A stretch of DNA of 64,000 nucleotides from Anaerolineales bacterium UBA6055 (GTDB taxonomy: Bacteria; Chloroflexota; Anaerolineae; Aggregatilineales; Phototrophicaceae), in contig DIYL01000002.1 of NCBI GenBank assembly GCA_002428985.1, positions 600,637 to 664,636 of the forward strand, given 5' to 3'. Every line of letters begins with the position of its first letter. The stretch's first letter is position 1. Position numbers and translations under genes: made by a program. The notes beneath the pieces are model-generated. The model was not told the origin of the DNA. It ran no database searches and saw only the letters and a list, made by a program, of their open reading frames with translations. This document shows, piece by piece, positions 15,965 through 25,017 of the stretch.

Positions 15965-16334
15965 GTCCGCGTCCCTTAAGCAAAACTAATGCTTCCGAAC
16001 GTAATAACATTTGGTGATCAACAAGATCGAGCAAACGATGCAGTTCATTTTGTTCGTCGACGGACAAGATACTTTGTTTACCTTTTTCTGTCAGCTCACG
16101 AAGTCTTGTATCCTGCACCCATGCAAGACGTTGATGTACTATTGCCCATAATTGTTCATCAGAATAGGTTTTCAACTGATCGGGAGTGATTTGTATATCA
16201 GGTAATGATCCGAAAAGTAGAGCCAACCCATCTAGTAATACAGACTCAAGTGATATGTCCTTATCTTCTGCAATTTGACGCGCCCGTGCCAGAATTTCAT
16301 CAGTGATATTGAGTTCAATTTTGGATGTATTCAT
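15930..16334 (-). CDS. Hypothetical partner of the HNH endonuclease
   Basis: This 134-residue helical protein has an N-terminus (KIELNITDEILARARQIAED followed by SLESVLLDGLALLFG) that looks like a ribbon-helix-helix: a short strand and then two helices. The remainder is a helical tail containing LDLVDHQMLLRSEALVLLKGRGHDI. Small proteins of this type often sit directly upstream of an HNH gene. The overlap of 35 bases with the nuclease suggests coupled synthesis. A role as a DNA-binding partner or regulator of the nuclease is an inference from position. Confidence 0.65.
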   Translation of the reverse strand: MNTSKIELNITDEILARARQIAEDKDISLESVLLDGLALLFGSLPDIQITPDQLKTYSDEQLWAIVHQRLAWVQDTRLRELTEKGKQSILSVDEQNELHRLLDLVDHQMLLRSEALVLLKGRGHDIEKKLRLSM

Positions 16335-16374
16335 ATGGAATCCATGTTGTGTGTTTACTCTATTATACTGGAAA

Positions 16375-17379
16375 TCAGAGTGTCACAATCTCGTCGCTGT
16401 CTGCTGACTTGACGACATTAAACACAAATTCGACGGTGTGAATATTATCTTGTGCGGGTGTTCCGGTAGATTTGCCCTGTGTGACAGCTTCGTAGAATTC
16501 ATGAAGCAGATAATCTTGTGCTTGCCGTTCCATTGAGACTAGTTCGACCACTTGTTTATCTTCATGCTGACTACTACCGTCAACCACACCCGTTAATCGT
16601 TGGATATAGACAACGTCATCTTCAACCGAAAATACTCCCTTGGCACAATCAAAACGCCAATGCGCATTCCACGGTGTTTCCATACCTTGCGCACACCATG
16701 ATCCAGTGTAGGTCACAGGAATCCCATTCTCAAATTGAATGTTCACCGATGCACTCGCATCACCATCGAACCAACTCCATGAGGGATTCCATGTCCGTGC
16801 AAAAATCTGTGACGGGTTGCTATCGAGGAAAAAGCGCATCATATCAAAATGGTGAATGGACATGTCGATAATCAACGGATGGGGCATCTCTTCACGAAAG
16901 CCGCCAAAATGCGGACCTTTGTAAAATTCGACATTAATCGCACCGACAGCTCCTAAATCGCCAGAATCGAGAATAGATTTGACAGTCTGTGCCACCTGTG
17001 AGTAACGATAATTCTGCGTGATTGTACATAACACACCTGTCTCGTTAGCTTTATTGACAATTGCCTGTGCATCTTCGAGTGTTCCCGCCAGTGGTTTCTC
17101 ACAGAGGACGGGGATACCTGCATCCATCGCAACAAATGAAGTCGGTTTGTGGAATTGTGGTGGGGTGACATTAATGACACCATCAGCCTCGAGGTTTTCA
17201 AGAGCTTCTTCAAGTGATGTGTACACCGTACTCGCATCAAATCCATATTGCTGGCATTGCGCTTGGGCAATCTCGCTGTTTACTTCAACAAATCCAGCAA
17301 ATTCAACATCAGACGAGCGATTCACCGCACCAATCCATGCGTTGCCCATCCCACCCATACCAATTTGTATCACTTTCAT
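16375..17379 (-). CDS. Gfo/Idh/MocA-family oxidoreductase
   Basis: This 334-residue NAD(P)-dependent dehydrogenase has an N-terminal Rossmann motif, GMGGMGNAWIGAV (about 7-19). The family-typical CEKPLAG is at about 93-99, with the catalytic Lys in EKP. An active-site segment IDMSIHHFDMMRFFLD lies near 165-180, where His assists proton transfer. Members oxidise or reduce sugars, inositols and related polyols. The C-terminal beta domain (WNPSWSWFDGD and so on) forms the substrate face. The gene stands alone, and no transporter or sugar operon next to it hints at the substrate. Confidence 0.9.
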   Translation of the reverse strand: MKVIQIGMGGMGNAWIGAVNRSSDVEFAGFVEVNSEIAQAQCQQYGFDASTVYTSLEEALENLEADGVINVTPPQFHKPTSFVAMDAGIPVLCEKPLAGTLEDAQAIVNKANETGVLCTITQNYRYSQVAQTVKSILDSGDLGAVGAINVEFYKGPHFGGFREEMPHPLIIDMSIHHFDMMRFFLDSNPSQIFARTWNPSWSWFDGDASASVNIQFENGIPVTYTGSWCAQGMETPWNAHWRFDCAKGVFSVEDDVVYIQRLTGVVDGSSQHEDKQVVELVSMERQAQDYLLHEFYEAVTQGKSTGTPAQDNIHTVEFVFNVVKSADSDEIVTL

Positions 17380-17456
17380 GATGTTCTCTTTTCTGTGTGT
17401 TATGTTTATTAAAATTGTCCGTTGGTGATGTAGTTTATATTCTCAAATAAATCCAC

Positions 17457-18848
17457 TTATTCGCCCTGGCGTTCCATGCGACGGACGGACAGCATAACCA
17501 ATAGCGCGGTGACAGACAGATAGGTAATCGTCAACAGTACCCACGGTGATAACACAGGGATAGATGTTCCGTTACTCGACAGTGTCACGCGCATAACCAG
17601 CAATTGCTGATGGTCGATGAGCATCTGTTGGGAATAGATGGTCGCGGTAATCGGATTAAGGCTGGTCGCGATCATATCGAGATAGATATAAGTCGCTTCG
17701 GTCACAGGGTTGGTGCTGATGTTGGTGGCAACGTTACTGATGACATTGGCGTATGCACCATTGAAGAAGATAAACGCCCCAATCGGCACACCTATTGTAA
17801 TAATCATAGCGACGGTATAAGCACGGACTGTCGCCGATAATGTGCGGTCGGTCACAGATGAGAAGAACATCCCGAATGCGCCTAATGTAATCGCTGATAC
17901 CGCCAGCACGACTAACGCCAGAATTAACTCGGATTCACTAACGCCACCAAATAAGAAGGCAATACTTTGTAATGGGATGGCTGAGAGCAGTAGCAACATA
18001 ATGTACCCAAGTGCAGACTCCATTTTGCCAACAACAAACGATGCTTTTGTGATGAGCGTCGTCTGGAGAAGATCATAGGTTTTGCGTTCGCGTTCGCTAG
18101 TGATCGCTCCGGCAGTGAGCGCTGGCACGATAAAAATAATCAACATCAGTTCGATGAATAAGATGCCGATAAATAGCAAGCGTCCCAATTCACCAGTGAC
18201 GACAACCCCGCCCTGTGGCACTTGTAACAGATACAACAAAATCGTGAAGAAGCTCATCAAGCTCAAGAAAATGGTGATGATAGCAAACCCACGCACACCA
18301 CGCATCCGTCCGCGTAATTCTTTGAGCGTGACAGGATTTGATCGAAAAGCGCGAATATCACTTAATGTCATAATCCCGACAGCAACCAAGGGAATGGCAG
18401 TTAAAGCAGCAGGGAGGAATCCGAATGTGAAAAATGCAATAACATTGACGATGGTGAGAGCAATCGCAACTAAGATCATCCAGAATTCTTGCGCGATTAT
18501 GACGACAGAAAGAATCAATAGAATCGCCATATTCCCGAGGATTCCGGCACCAACCAATAACACAGCTGTATCGTCACTAATCACGTAATTGGTGAGCAAG
18601 ATGCCACGTACCGACGTAAACAGCGAGCTATCGTTTGTTCCCGCTGAGATGCCTAGCATAATCACAATCACACCCGCAATCAAATTTAAAATTGCACCGA
18701 GTAGCATAATCCGTGAGGCACGACGTAACAATAGTTCACGTGGTGTCAGGGCTTCTTCGGGGATATTACGCCAGTTTTCCTCGGTTGGGATGTTAGTGCC
18801 GAAGATGCCAGCAATGATGTTACGGATAGTGTCTATAAATTCACGCAT
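17457..18848 (-). CDS. ABC-2-type transporter permease
   Basis: This 463-residue integral membrane protein starts at ATG 18848; a GTG at 18884 lies inside a repeat-like sequence and is not favoured. About eight to ten hydrophobic segments are visible. The centre has the ABC-2 signature region: VPALTAGAITSERERKTYDLL, a periplasmic/cytoplasmic loop seen in the GldF/NatB-type permeases, in which an SERERKT stretch contacts the ATPase. The C-terminus is SVRRMERQGE. No ATP-binding partner lies next to it, so the ATPase must be encoded elsewhere. Exported substrates of this class range from drugs to sodium or lipids. Confidence 0.85.
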   Translation of the reverse strand: MREFIDTIRNIIAGIFGTNIPTEENWRNIPEEALTPRELLLRRASRIMLLGAILNLIAGVIVIMLGISAGTNDSSLFTSVRGILLTNYVISDDTAVLLVGAGILGNMAILLILSVVIIAQEFWMILVAIALTIVNVIAFFTFGFLPAALTAIPLVAVGIMTLSDIRAFRSNPVTLKELRGRMRGVRGFAIITIFLSLMSFFTILLYLLQVPQGGVVVTGELGRLLFIGILFIELMLIIFIVPALTAGAITSERERKTYDLLQTTLITKASFVVGKMESALGYIMLLLLSAIPLQSIAFLFGGVSESELILALVVLAVSAITLGAFGMFFSSVTDRTLSATVRAYTVAMIITIGVPIGAFIFFNGAYANVISNVATNISTNPVTEATYIYLDMIATSLNPITATIYSQQMLIDHQQLLVMRVTLSSNGTSIPVLSPWVLLTITYLSVTALLVMLSVRRMERQGE

Positions 18849-18872
18849 GAATATTTTCCCAATTTGTTTGAT

Positions 18873-18905
18873 ATTTTTCACCACAGAGGCACAGAGAGCA
18901 CAGGG
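18873..18905. repeat. Dispersed TTEAQR-type DNA motif
   Basis: The stretch reads TTTTTCACCACAGAGG and then CACAGAGAGCACAGGGG. Translated on the + strand it gives FFTTEAQRAQG. From general knowledge, closely similar sequences recur many times in intergenic DNA of Chloroflexota, Bacteroidota and Planctomycetota and are often misannotated as short proteins with TTEAQRxQR. Only one copy is seen in this window. It lies just upstream of the ABC permease start. Confidence 0.5.
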
Positions 18906-19139
18906 GTAATTCGAAATAAAAGTTAGAGGTTTGGTCGCCTGTGTTGTGCTTGTATGTCTATTTTTAAGGCTAGTAGCTGATAGCTAACAACTTCTTATAG
19001 GATAATCTGTCACGCTTCGCATCACCAGTCCAAAATTGTTGATTGGCATTAAAATTAGCGTGGAGAAACCGTCAGGTAAGCGTTGGGTTGCAGTGTCGTT
19101 GAGGCATTACAATCAATCTATATCTATACAGGAGACGCG

Positions 19140-20321
19140 ATGATGCACCATCCACAACCACTGTCATGGAAAATCCGATTAGCAATCTTTGTCCCGCTGA
19201 TTATTATAGGATCTTTACCATTATTCATCTATTTTCAATTTGAACACGAATCGATATTGTTGTTGATGTGGTTGACGCTGATTGTCGTGCAGTTTGTATT
19301 GAGTATCCGTACAGCCCGATTAGCTATCGGGATGATGGCAGGCGTTCGTAAGCGTGATGGCAAGCGATGTCACCTAGATATGACTCCTGATGAGGCCAAA
19401 CACTATCCACGTAAGGTGTTGATAGACGTTTTTCGTGCGACATGGGTTGATCATGTCATGCTAGTTTTACCGAGGTTAGGTGTTGCGTTAGGATTTACAC
19501 AGAATTTTTTCTGTGGTTGTAACTTAACTGGATGTAAAAATCCTGTATTTATTATACCAAAACGATACTTTAGTTATTCTAGTACAAATGGAAATTTCTA
19601 TTCGTCAGTTCCTTTTCCATATCCAGAACTTCAACAAGCTTTTATCTTATTGTGTGTATTGATTGTATTAGCTATATTGATAAATCTTTTTACAATCGCT
19701 CTAGGAGTATTTTGTGGTGTTAGATTCTCCTATCATAATTCATCTTTTACTTTATTGACCGCTTGGCTGTCTCCAATTATTTTTGCAATATTTTGCCTCG
19801 GACTACTAGCAGTTACATTGTACACAATTGAACCAGAAGCAAGACATAGACATATATCAGTTGCAATACGCCAAGGAATTATCGCCTGTAACGCACTGAG
19901 CAAATCAGTTAGTGAAGATGAAATAGGATCAGCGAAGCAACGAATATTACAAAATCTTCAATCAAGCGGGCGCGTTCTGCGTGAGTCAGGCGAATGTGAA
20001 ACATATCAAGCAAGGTTATTTTTTTTAAGATCTATTGCAGGCGTGGAATTTACAATGCTCACACTAATTGATAATGGTGTATTTTTAGGATCTAACATTC
20101 TTCGACCAGTAGTAGATGAAAGTCGCCATCATGAGTTCGGAGGGCATCCATATTTCGGTTATTATCGGGATGAAAATTGGGAGTGGCAATCATCATATAT
20201 ACCATTTGTCTTCCGCAACATCCTAAGTGCTTTTCTAGTATTTGGTGTATACGGAGTGATGATAATGATCATGCTACGGATTGCAAGTCAGCGACTAGTC
20301 CGAAATCAAGTCAGACTGTAA
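19140..20321 (+). CDS. Hypothetical multi-pass membrane protein
   Basis: This 393-residue protein starts at ATG 19140 (AGGAGA directly upstream) rather than at 19083. Hydrophobic segments lie near residues 15-35, 40-60, 155-185, 200-230 and 365-385. Between the second and third is a Cys-containing segment FFCGCNLTGCKNPVF. A soluble region of about 130 residues (IRQGIIACNALSKSV to WEWQSSYIPF) lies between the last two segments and is probably exposed. I recognise no family. Its 3' end overlaps the convergent neighbour by 27 bases, so transcripts from the two strands must cross. Confidence 0.6.
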   Translation: MMHHPQPLSWKIRLAIFVPLIIIGSLPLFIYFQFEHESILLLMWLTLIVVQFVLSIRTARLAIGMMAGVRKRDGKRCHLDMTPDEAKHYPRKVLIDVFRATWVDHVMLVLPRLGVALGFTQNFFCGCNLTGCKNPVFIIPKRYFSYSSTNGNFYSSVPFPYPELQQAFILLCVLIVLAILINLFTIALGVFCGVRFSYHNSSFTLLTAWLSPIIFAIFCLGLLAVTLYTIEPEARHRHISVAIRQGIIACNALSKSVSEDEIGSAKQRILQNLQSSGRVLRESGECETYQARLFFLRSIAGVEFTMLTLIDNGVFLGSNILRPVVDESRHHEFGGHPYFGYYRDENWEWQSSYIPFVFRNILSAFLVFGVYGVMIMIMLRIASQRLVRNQVRL

Positions 20322-21608
20322 AAATAAACTAGATGAAGTTGGAGACAAGCACTGGGCAATATAGATCATTGCTAGAGGCGTAATTTGTAGAATGAGACGA
20401 AAATAACTCTGTATGATATGCTCAAGTAGGCTGGTTTCACGTACACTGAACATATACGATGCGGAAATTGCCAGCAAATACAATAAAGCAGGCATCCATA
20501 AGAGTGGTGTTCGCCAATAACCCATCAATAAACAGACAAAAAAGATAACCCATAATCCGGCGGTTTGAATGGGGTTAAATAATATTGGTAAAATTAGCTC
20601 AAGTACTTGTGGAATTTTCTCGGCTTGAAAACCGCTTAAGCCAAAATCGCTAGCTACAGCAATATCAGCCTGTGGAACAATCATGACATACCAACTAATG
20701 AAACTGAGTGCAGAAACCACGATAATTGCACTTAACAAACGCAGTAATTGTTGGCGTTGGCTTGATTGAATAATAAACGTAGCAATGACACCACAAACGA
20801 TACTACCAACTATCAAAAAGCCCTCATTTTTTGTGAGGACAAGTAGCGCGCATACACTTGCAATCATCCACTTAGAGACAGCGTTACTGTCCAGATAATT
20901 GAGAATCCATGAGATTACAACGACTAGCATGATGCTGATAGGGATGTCCACTGTCGCCAGCGGAATAACAAACCAATAGGCGGGATACCCTGCTAATAAG
21001 ATTCCCCAACGTACCGGATATTTTGTATAACGTTTAAAGAGTGCAATCGCGGATAAGATAAGCACAACGTACCATACCCATGTGGAGAGTTTTAAGCTTA
21101 TCCAATCATCTGCCCAGACCAACTGCCACTGATATTGATGTGATATGACCATTGGATAATCGGGATGGCGTATATCCTTCAAGTGTTCCATCAAGTGAAT
21201 ATAATCAGGTAGCTGATTGAGCATATCGCCCTTTGCCAACCACATACGAGTCGTATCAGCATAAAATCCACTCATCAAGATACTGATTGTCATCATTAGT
21301 ATAATAACAATAAGAATGCTCGTTGATAATCTTGCTGAACGGAAAACATCCCACCCGCTCACTATAACTTGGTGGCGCATACGAACAGCTTCAATCACGC
21401 CACATCCAGCGATCACTAGCAATAACAATGGCGGAGGATTTTGTTGGAGAAAGCCAACAAAAATATAGTACACAAGATAGACACCGCCTGTACCCAGTAT
21501 CCACATCAACGGAACACTAGCGGGGGATAATTCCAAATTCTGTGCCTGAAATATACGGTAAATCAGCCAGCCAATCAGCCAAATAGTTATAATACTTATG
21601 ATTGACAT
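20295..21608 (-). CDS. Polytopic membrane protein, glycosyltransferase-like
   Basis: This 437-residue protein has about ten to twelve membrane helices. It starts at 21608 (MSIISIITIW); the longer start at 21638 would overlap the preceding gene by 43 bases rather than 13. The N-terminal part has a long loop with DTTRMWLAKGDML and HPDYPMVISHQYQW between helices. This resembles the first periplasmic loop of GT-C (PMT/ArnT-like) glycosyltransferases, which carries an Asp near the first helix pair. No firm motif secures this. It is the last of three genes reading from the PspC gene and overlaps its neighbour, so it is likely cotranscribed. Confidence 0.55.
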   Translation of the reverse strand: MSIISIITIWLIGWLIYRIFQAQNLELSPASVPLMWILGTGGVYLVYYIFVGFLQQNPPPLLLLVIAGCGVIEAVRMRHQVIVSGWDVFRSARLSTSILIVIILMMTISILMSGFYADTTRMWLAKGDMLNQLPDYIHLMEHLKDIRHPDYPMVISHQYQWQLVWADDWISLKLSTWVWYVVLILSAIALFKRYTKYPVRWGILLAGYPAYWFVIPLATVDIPISIMLVVVISWILNYLDSNAVSKWMIASVCALLVLTKNEGFLIVGSIVCGVIATFIIQSSQRQQLLRLLSAIIVVSALSFISWYVMIVPQADIAVASDFGLSGFQAEKIPQVLELILPILFNPIQTAGLWVIFFVCLLMGYWRTPLLWMPALLYLLAISASYMFSVRETSLLEHIIQSYFRLILQITPLAMIYIAQCLSPTSSSLFLQSDLISD

Positions 21609-22048
21609 AGATAGAGTGTCGCCTCTTGAATGGAACAATTATCAAAGGGCGGCGTTTCTATTGTTGATACAATAATACTTATACCTAGTGGAATTTCATC
21701 TAATGTACCAGCCCGTATGATCATATTTGGATATGCCCATGCGATCATATTTTCGCGGAAATAGCGTATATATCTATCGGTATTTAATTCGGAAGTAGGG
21801 TCAAAATAAACTGCGATGGTGTCTGTTACAGCTTGTCGGGATAAACGCCGGAACATACGCCCAATATCCTGATAATAATAGGGATGTGACCAATCAGCTG
21901 ACTCAAAAATCGCAACAGGGCTATCTAGAGCAACATCATTTACTTGCGCAAATAATAAACGATAGAGTGGTGCAGGCGCAGCTATGACAAATCCGATTAG
22001 CCATAATGCTACAAATCCGGTGAGCATCCCGCGTTTAGTGTATTGCAT
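21596..22048 (-). CDS. Hypothetical single-pass membrane protein
   Basis: This 150-residue protein has one N-terminal hydrophobic helix (MLTGFVALWLIGFVIAA) and an exported domain of about 120 residues with two Cys near the C-terminus (DNCSIQEATLYLCQS), which may form a disulfide. It starts five bases after the PspC gene and overlaps the following membrane protein, so it is the middle gene of a three-gene unit. It may be a small partner of the downstream polytopic protein. No family is recognised. Confidence 0.55.
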   Translation of the reverse strand: MQYTKRGMLTGFVALWLIGFVIAAPAPLYRLLFAQVNDVALDSPVAIFESADWSHPYYYQDIGRMFRRLSRQAVTDTIAVYFDPTSELNTDRYIRYFRENMIAWAYPNMIIRAGTLDEIPLGISIIVSTIETPPFDNCSIQEATLYLCQS

Positions 22049-22053
22049 TGGGC

Positions 22054-23355
22054 CTACTCAATCGTTTCGATAGAGACTGTTCCAGCGGGTGCACTGATAA
22101 TATAGCTGGCTTTAATCGGCAGGTTATCAAAATCCCGTTGGGATAAACGCCATTCATTCCCACGATCTTCCAATAAATATGATAAATCATCAAATTCAGG
22201 GCGATTATTGGTAGACTTACTCATGAACAACTCTGCCCCGAGATTATCCGGCACAAATATTGTCAAGTCACCACCCAACACATTGAGCACACCCGAATCT
22301 AATGCCGATGGAGATAAGGGTTGATATGCAGGTAGCGTTAGTAAAACTTGCCCACTTTCAACATCTAACGATTCGATACTTTCTAGATCAAGATCACGGA
22401 AATTAAGCGTGACATCACCATCAGCGACGCGCAACTTAACAAAGACGGGGAATTCTGGCGGTAGTTGCACATCAATTGTACCGCGCCCAACTGCTGTTAA
22501 CGACGGGAAGGCACTATCCAGTGTTTCGGTCAAGACGAGGATAGCAAAATTCTGGTCATCAATCGCAAACTCAGCATTCAGGTCATGTTCTGTACTACCT
22601 GTAAATGTGGCAATCACCAAACTATCAGTTGTGCCTGTGCGTAATTCGACATCTGCATTGAGTGCAGTCATATCGAGTGTGAGTTGCGTCGCATTTGCTT
22701 CAATATCCTGCTCAACAACCACAACATTATCTTCAAGCACTTGTTCGATACGTCCCGAAAATGCAACCGTTGCAATCACAATCGGTAAAGCAAGGCTGAC
22801 AGCCAGTGCAATTAAACTGCCCAATGGCAGTCGCTCGCGTAAGATGATGGACAATCCAAAGAAAATCAGGACAGCCGGCAAAGCACGAGAAACAGTATCC
22901 AAAATACCAGATGGTGCAGCCCCCAACGCGCCAACCAAGAAAAAACCACTCACAGCAACTGCAACTGCGCCTAATATCGGATGATTGCGTGCATTTTTCC
23001 CACGATCAAATTGTTGAGACAAATAGACCAACGATGTTAGGATTAGGAGAATTGGTATATATAATTCAGCCCCTGTCTCCGACACCAAGCTGTCACGGGT
23101 CACCCAACCCCCAATCACAAGACCAGCAGTACCAATTGCGCCAATGGTCGGTAGGAAGCGTCCGACTTCAATATCGTTAAATGATTGCTCGGGTAATAAC
23201 CACCACCACATCACATACAACAATGCAGCGGCACCGCCTGTGATGATCGTCAAAGCAATCCATATAACGCGCCAGAGCCATACATTTATCGGGATGACAG
23301 CGCCAAGTCCGCTACACACCCCGCCAAAAATTCGATTTTCAAGGAGTCTTCTCAT
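22054..23355 (-). CDS. PspC-domain protein with LiaF-like toastrack domain
   Basis: This 433-residue protein has an N-terminal PspC domain (RRLLENRIFGGVCSGLGAV, then a membrane helix and LLYVMWWWLLPEQ). Four or five further hydrophobic segments (about 60-200) follow, and then a beta-rich extracytoplasmic region (about 210-433). In that region repeated LTLDMTALNADVELRTGTT-like strands are typical of the toastrack fold of LiaF/DUF4097 proteins. PspC and LiaF proteins sense envelope stress and modulate two-component systems. No LiaRS pair is adjacent. It heads a likely operon with the two membrane proteins downstream. Confidence 0.85.
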   Translation of the reverse strand: MRRLLENRIFGGVCSGLGAVIPINVWLWRVIWIALTIITGGAAALLYVMWWWLLPEQSFNDIEVGRFLPTIGAIGTAGLVIGGWVTRDSLVSETGAELYIPILLILTSLVYLSQQFDRGKNARNHPILGAVAVAVSGFFLVGALGAAPSGILDTVSRALPAVLIFFGLSIILRERLPLGSLIALAVSLALPIVIATVAFSGRIEQVLEDNVVVVEQDIEANATQLTLDMTALNADVELRTGTTDSLVIATFTGSTEHDLNAEFAIDDQNFAILVLTETLDSAFPSLTAVGRGTIDVQLPPEFPVFVKLRVADGDVTLNFRDLDLESIESLDVESGQVLLTLPAYQPLSPSALDSGVLNVLGGDLTIFVPDNLGAELFMSKSTNNRPEFDDLSYLLEDRGNEWRLSQRDFDNLPIKASYIISAPAGTVSIETIE

Positions 23356-23492
23356 AAGTTTGTTTTATCGACAGGTTATTCAATATCACAGTCATTATAT
23401 GGGGAAATAGGTTGAAGCAATAGTCACGACCTCGCTTAATCGTCCATCAGGTATATTTAATTGTGACTGAATCTTGCATATTACCAAGCATC

Positions 23493-24947
23493 CTAGTCCG
23501 CAGATGTTGCTGATTCGTCTTGCTCAGTATCAACATTTTTATCTTCGACTCGTTCAGCCTCACGTCGAGCTATGATTTCCTCTCGTTTTAGTTGGGCTAC
23601 CTTAATTTTTTCGATAGCAGCTTGGATAGCCGGCACTTTGGACTCATCTAGTACTTTTGTTAAGTCTTCTAGTGTTTCCTTTAGCGCATCGAATGTGTAT
23701 GGAGATTCTTCTGGTGCAATCTCAATCGCTCGATCAAGTGCTGCCGCAGCTTCTTCATCTTTGCCGAGGGCATATCGACTAGCGGCGAGATCAGCATGTC
23801 CCCAATAATTGTTAACATCAGCAGTTGATTCTGCAAGCGCAAGTTGTTCGACTTTTACATATGTTGTGAGCATTTTATTACGCTGATTTTTCTTGACGTA
23901 GAGTAATGCTAAGTTACCGAATCCATAAGATGATTGCGGCGTAACGAGAGTCGCTTGTTCATAAGCATAGATCGCATCATCATCCTGTCCACGACGACGA
24001 TATAGGCCGCCTAGAACACCCCACCATGATTCGCCATCATCATCCACTAGTTTCGGAGACAAGTCCATTGCACGCAGTAAGAGTTGTTCAGCCTCGTTCA
24101 TTACTTCTTTCTTCTTGATTCCCTCATCCATCTTTTCGCCTTGACGACGAATAACATATCCGAGACCTGCCATTGCAGGCGCAAAATCACCCACTATTGA
24201 CAAGGCTTTTTCGTAATGATACTGCGCTTGTTCTAGATCCCCTTGTTGTGTATATACATACCCTAAACGATAGTGAATGACGGGGTTATTAGAATCAAGG
24301 TCGAGGGCTGTTTGGTAAGTGCTGATTGCACCGGAATAATCTTGCGATTTATATTGACGCTCACCCAGTGGGATGTATGCCTGAGCTAAGAGCGCTTTTT
24401 CAGTAATTTCGCCACGCTCATTTGCGGCTTCCTGTAATTCTGTTTGTAAATCTGCAAATTTTGTACGCTGTTTGGTGAACTCATCATTGAACTCTTTGCG
24501 TGCCTTCGTGAATTCATCATCAAATTCTTTGCGCGATTCCTCGAGTTGGGCTAGGACTTCCTTACGCGCATTTGTAAACTCGTTTTGTACAGAGACAAAC
24601 CGTCGGAAACCGAAAAACCCTAACACTGCCGCCACAGCAGTGATAATAACACCAAACGCTTCAAAAATACCCAGTACATTAAACGCTAGATCTGTTGCAC
24701 CGGTAGCACGATCAAGTGTTTCTTGTGCAAGTGCCGCTGTTTCTTCCGCAGCTTGTGCCGCATCTTGGGCATCTTGGGCGGCCACTTCAGCACGATTCGC
24801 TACCGACTCCATCTCAGATACCATCGCTTCTAATGTGGCGACACTTGGCGGTTCAACTTCCGGTATACTTTCTTGCGCTACGACAGGAAGCGTCAATATA
24901 GTAATAAAGATAATTAGAAAAACAATCTTAACAGCATAATCCAACAT
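23493..24947 (-). CDS. Exported or membrane-anchored coiled-coil and TPR protein
   Basis: This 484-residue protein has a signal sequence (DYAVKIVFLIIFITILTLPVVAQ). An Ala/Glu coiled coil (about 45-85) and a membrane helix near 90-115 (VLGIFEAFGVIITAVAAVLGFFGF) come next. A charged coiled coil with repeated (E)EF(T/N)KxRKEF units (about 120-165) precedes tetratricopeptide repeats (about 185-420), including ALDLDSNNPVIHYRLGYVYTQ. TPRs bind partner proteins. The layout, helix then long coil then TPR, suggests a membrane-tethered assembly factor. It stands alone, with AGGGATAG as ribosome site. Confidence 0.75.
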   Translation of the reverse strand: MLDYAVKIVFLIIFITILTLPVVAQESIPEVEPPSVATLEAMVSEMESVANRAEVAAQDAQDAAQAAEETAALAQETLDRATGATDLAFNVLGIFEAFGVIITAVAAVLGFFGFRRFVSVQNEFTNARKEVLAQLEESRKEFDDEFTKARKEFNDEFTKQRTKFADLQTELQEAANERGEITEKALLAQAYIPLGERQYKSQDYSGAISTYQTALDLDSNNPVIHYRLGYVYTQQGDLEQAQYHYEKALSIVGDFAPAMAGLGYVIRRQGEKMDEGIKKKEVMNEAEQLLLRAMDLSPKLVDDDGESWWGVLGGLYRRRGQDDDAIYAYEQATLVTPQSSYGFGNLALLYVKKNQRNKMLTTYVKVEQLALAESTADVNNYWGHADLAASRYALGKDEEAAAALDRAIEIAPEESPYTFDALKETLEDLTKVLDESKVPAIQAAIEKIKVAQLKREEIIARREAERVEDKNVDTEQDESATSAD

Positions 24948-25017
24948 AAAAATCTATCCCTACTGAGCGAATGCAGAGGTATCGCCTCTACAATAAGTAA
25001 GTATTGGGGCTATTTAA

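Noticed and set aside
18082..18588. Plus-strand frame antisense to the ABC permease
   Set aside because: The translation is composition-driven, with an Ile/Arg/Asn-rich pattern and no family likeness.
22409..22984. Plus-strand frame antisense to the PspC gene
   Set aside because: It is a Ser/Thr-rich shadow of strand-rich coding DNA with no ribosome site.
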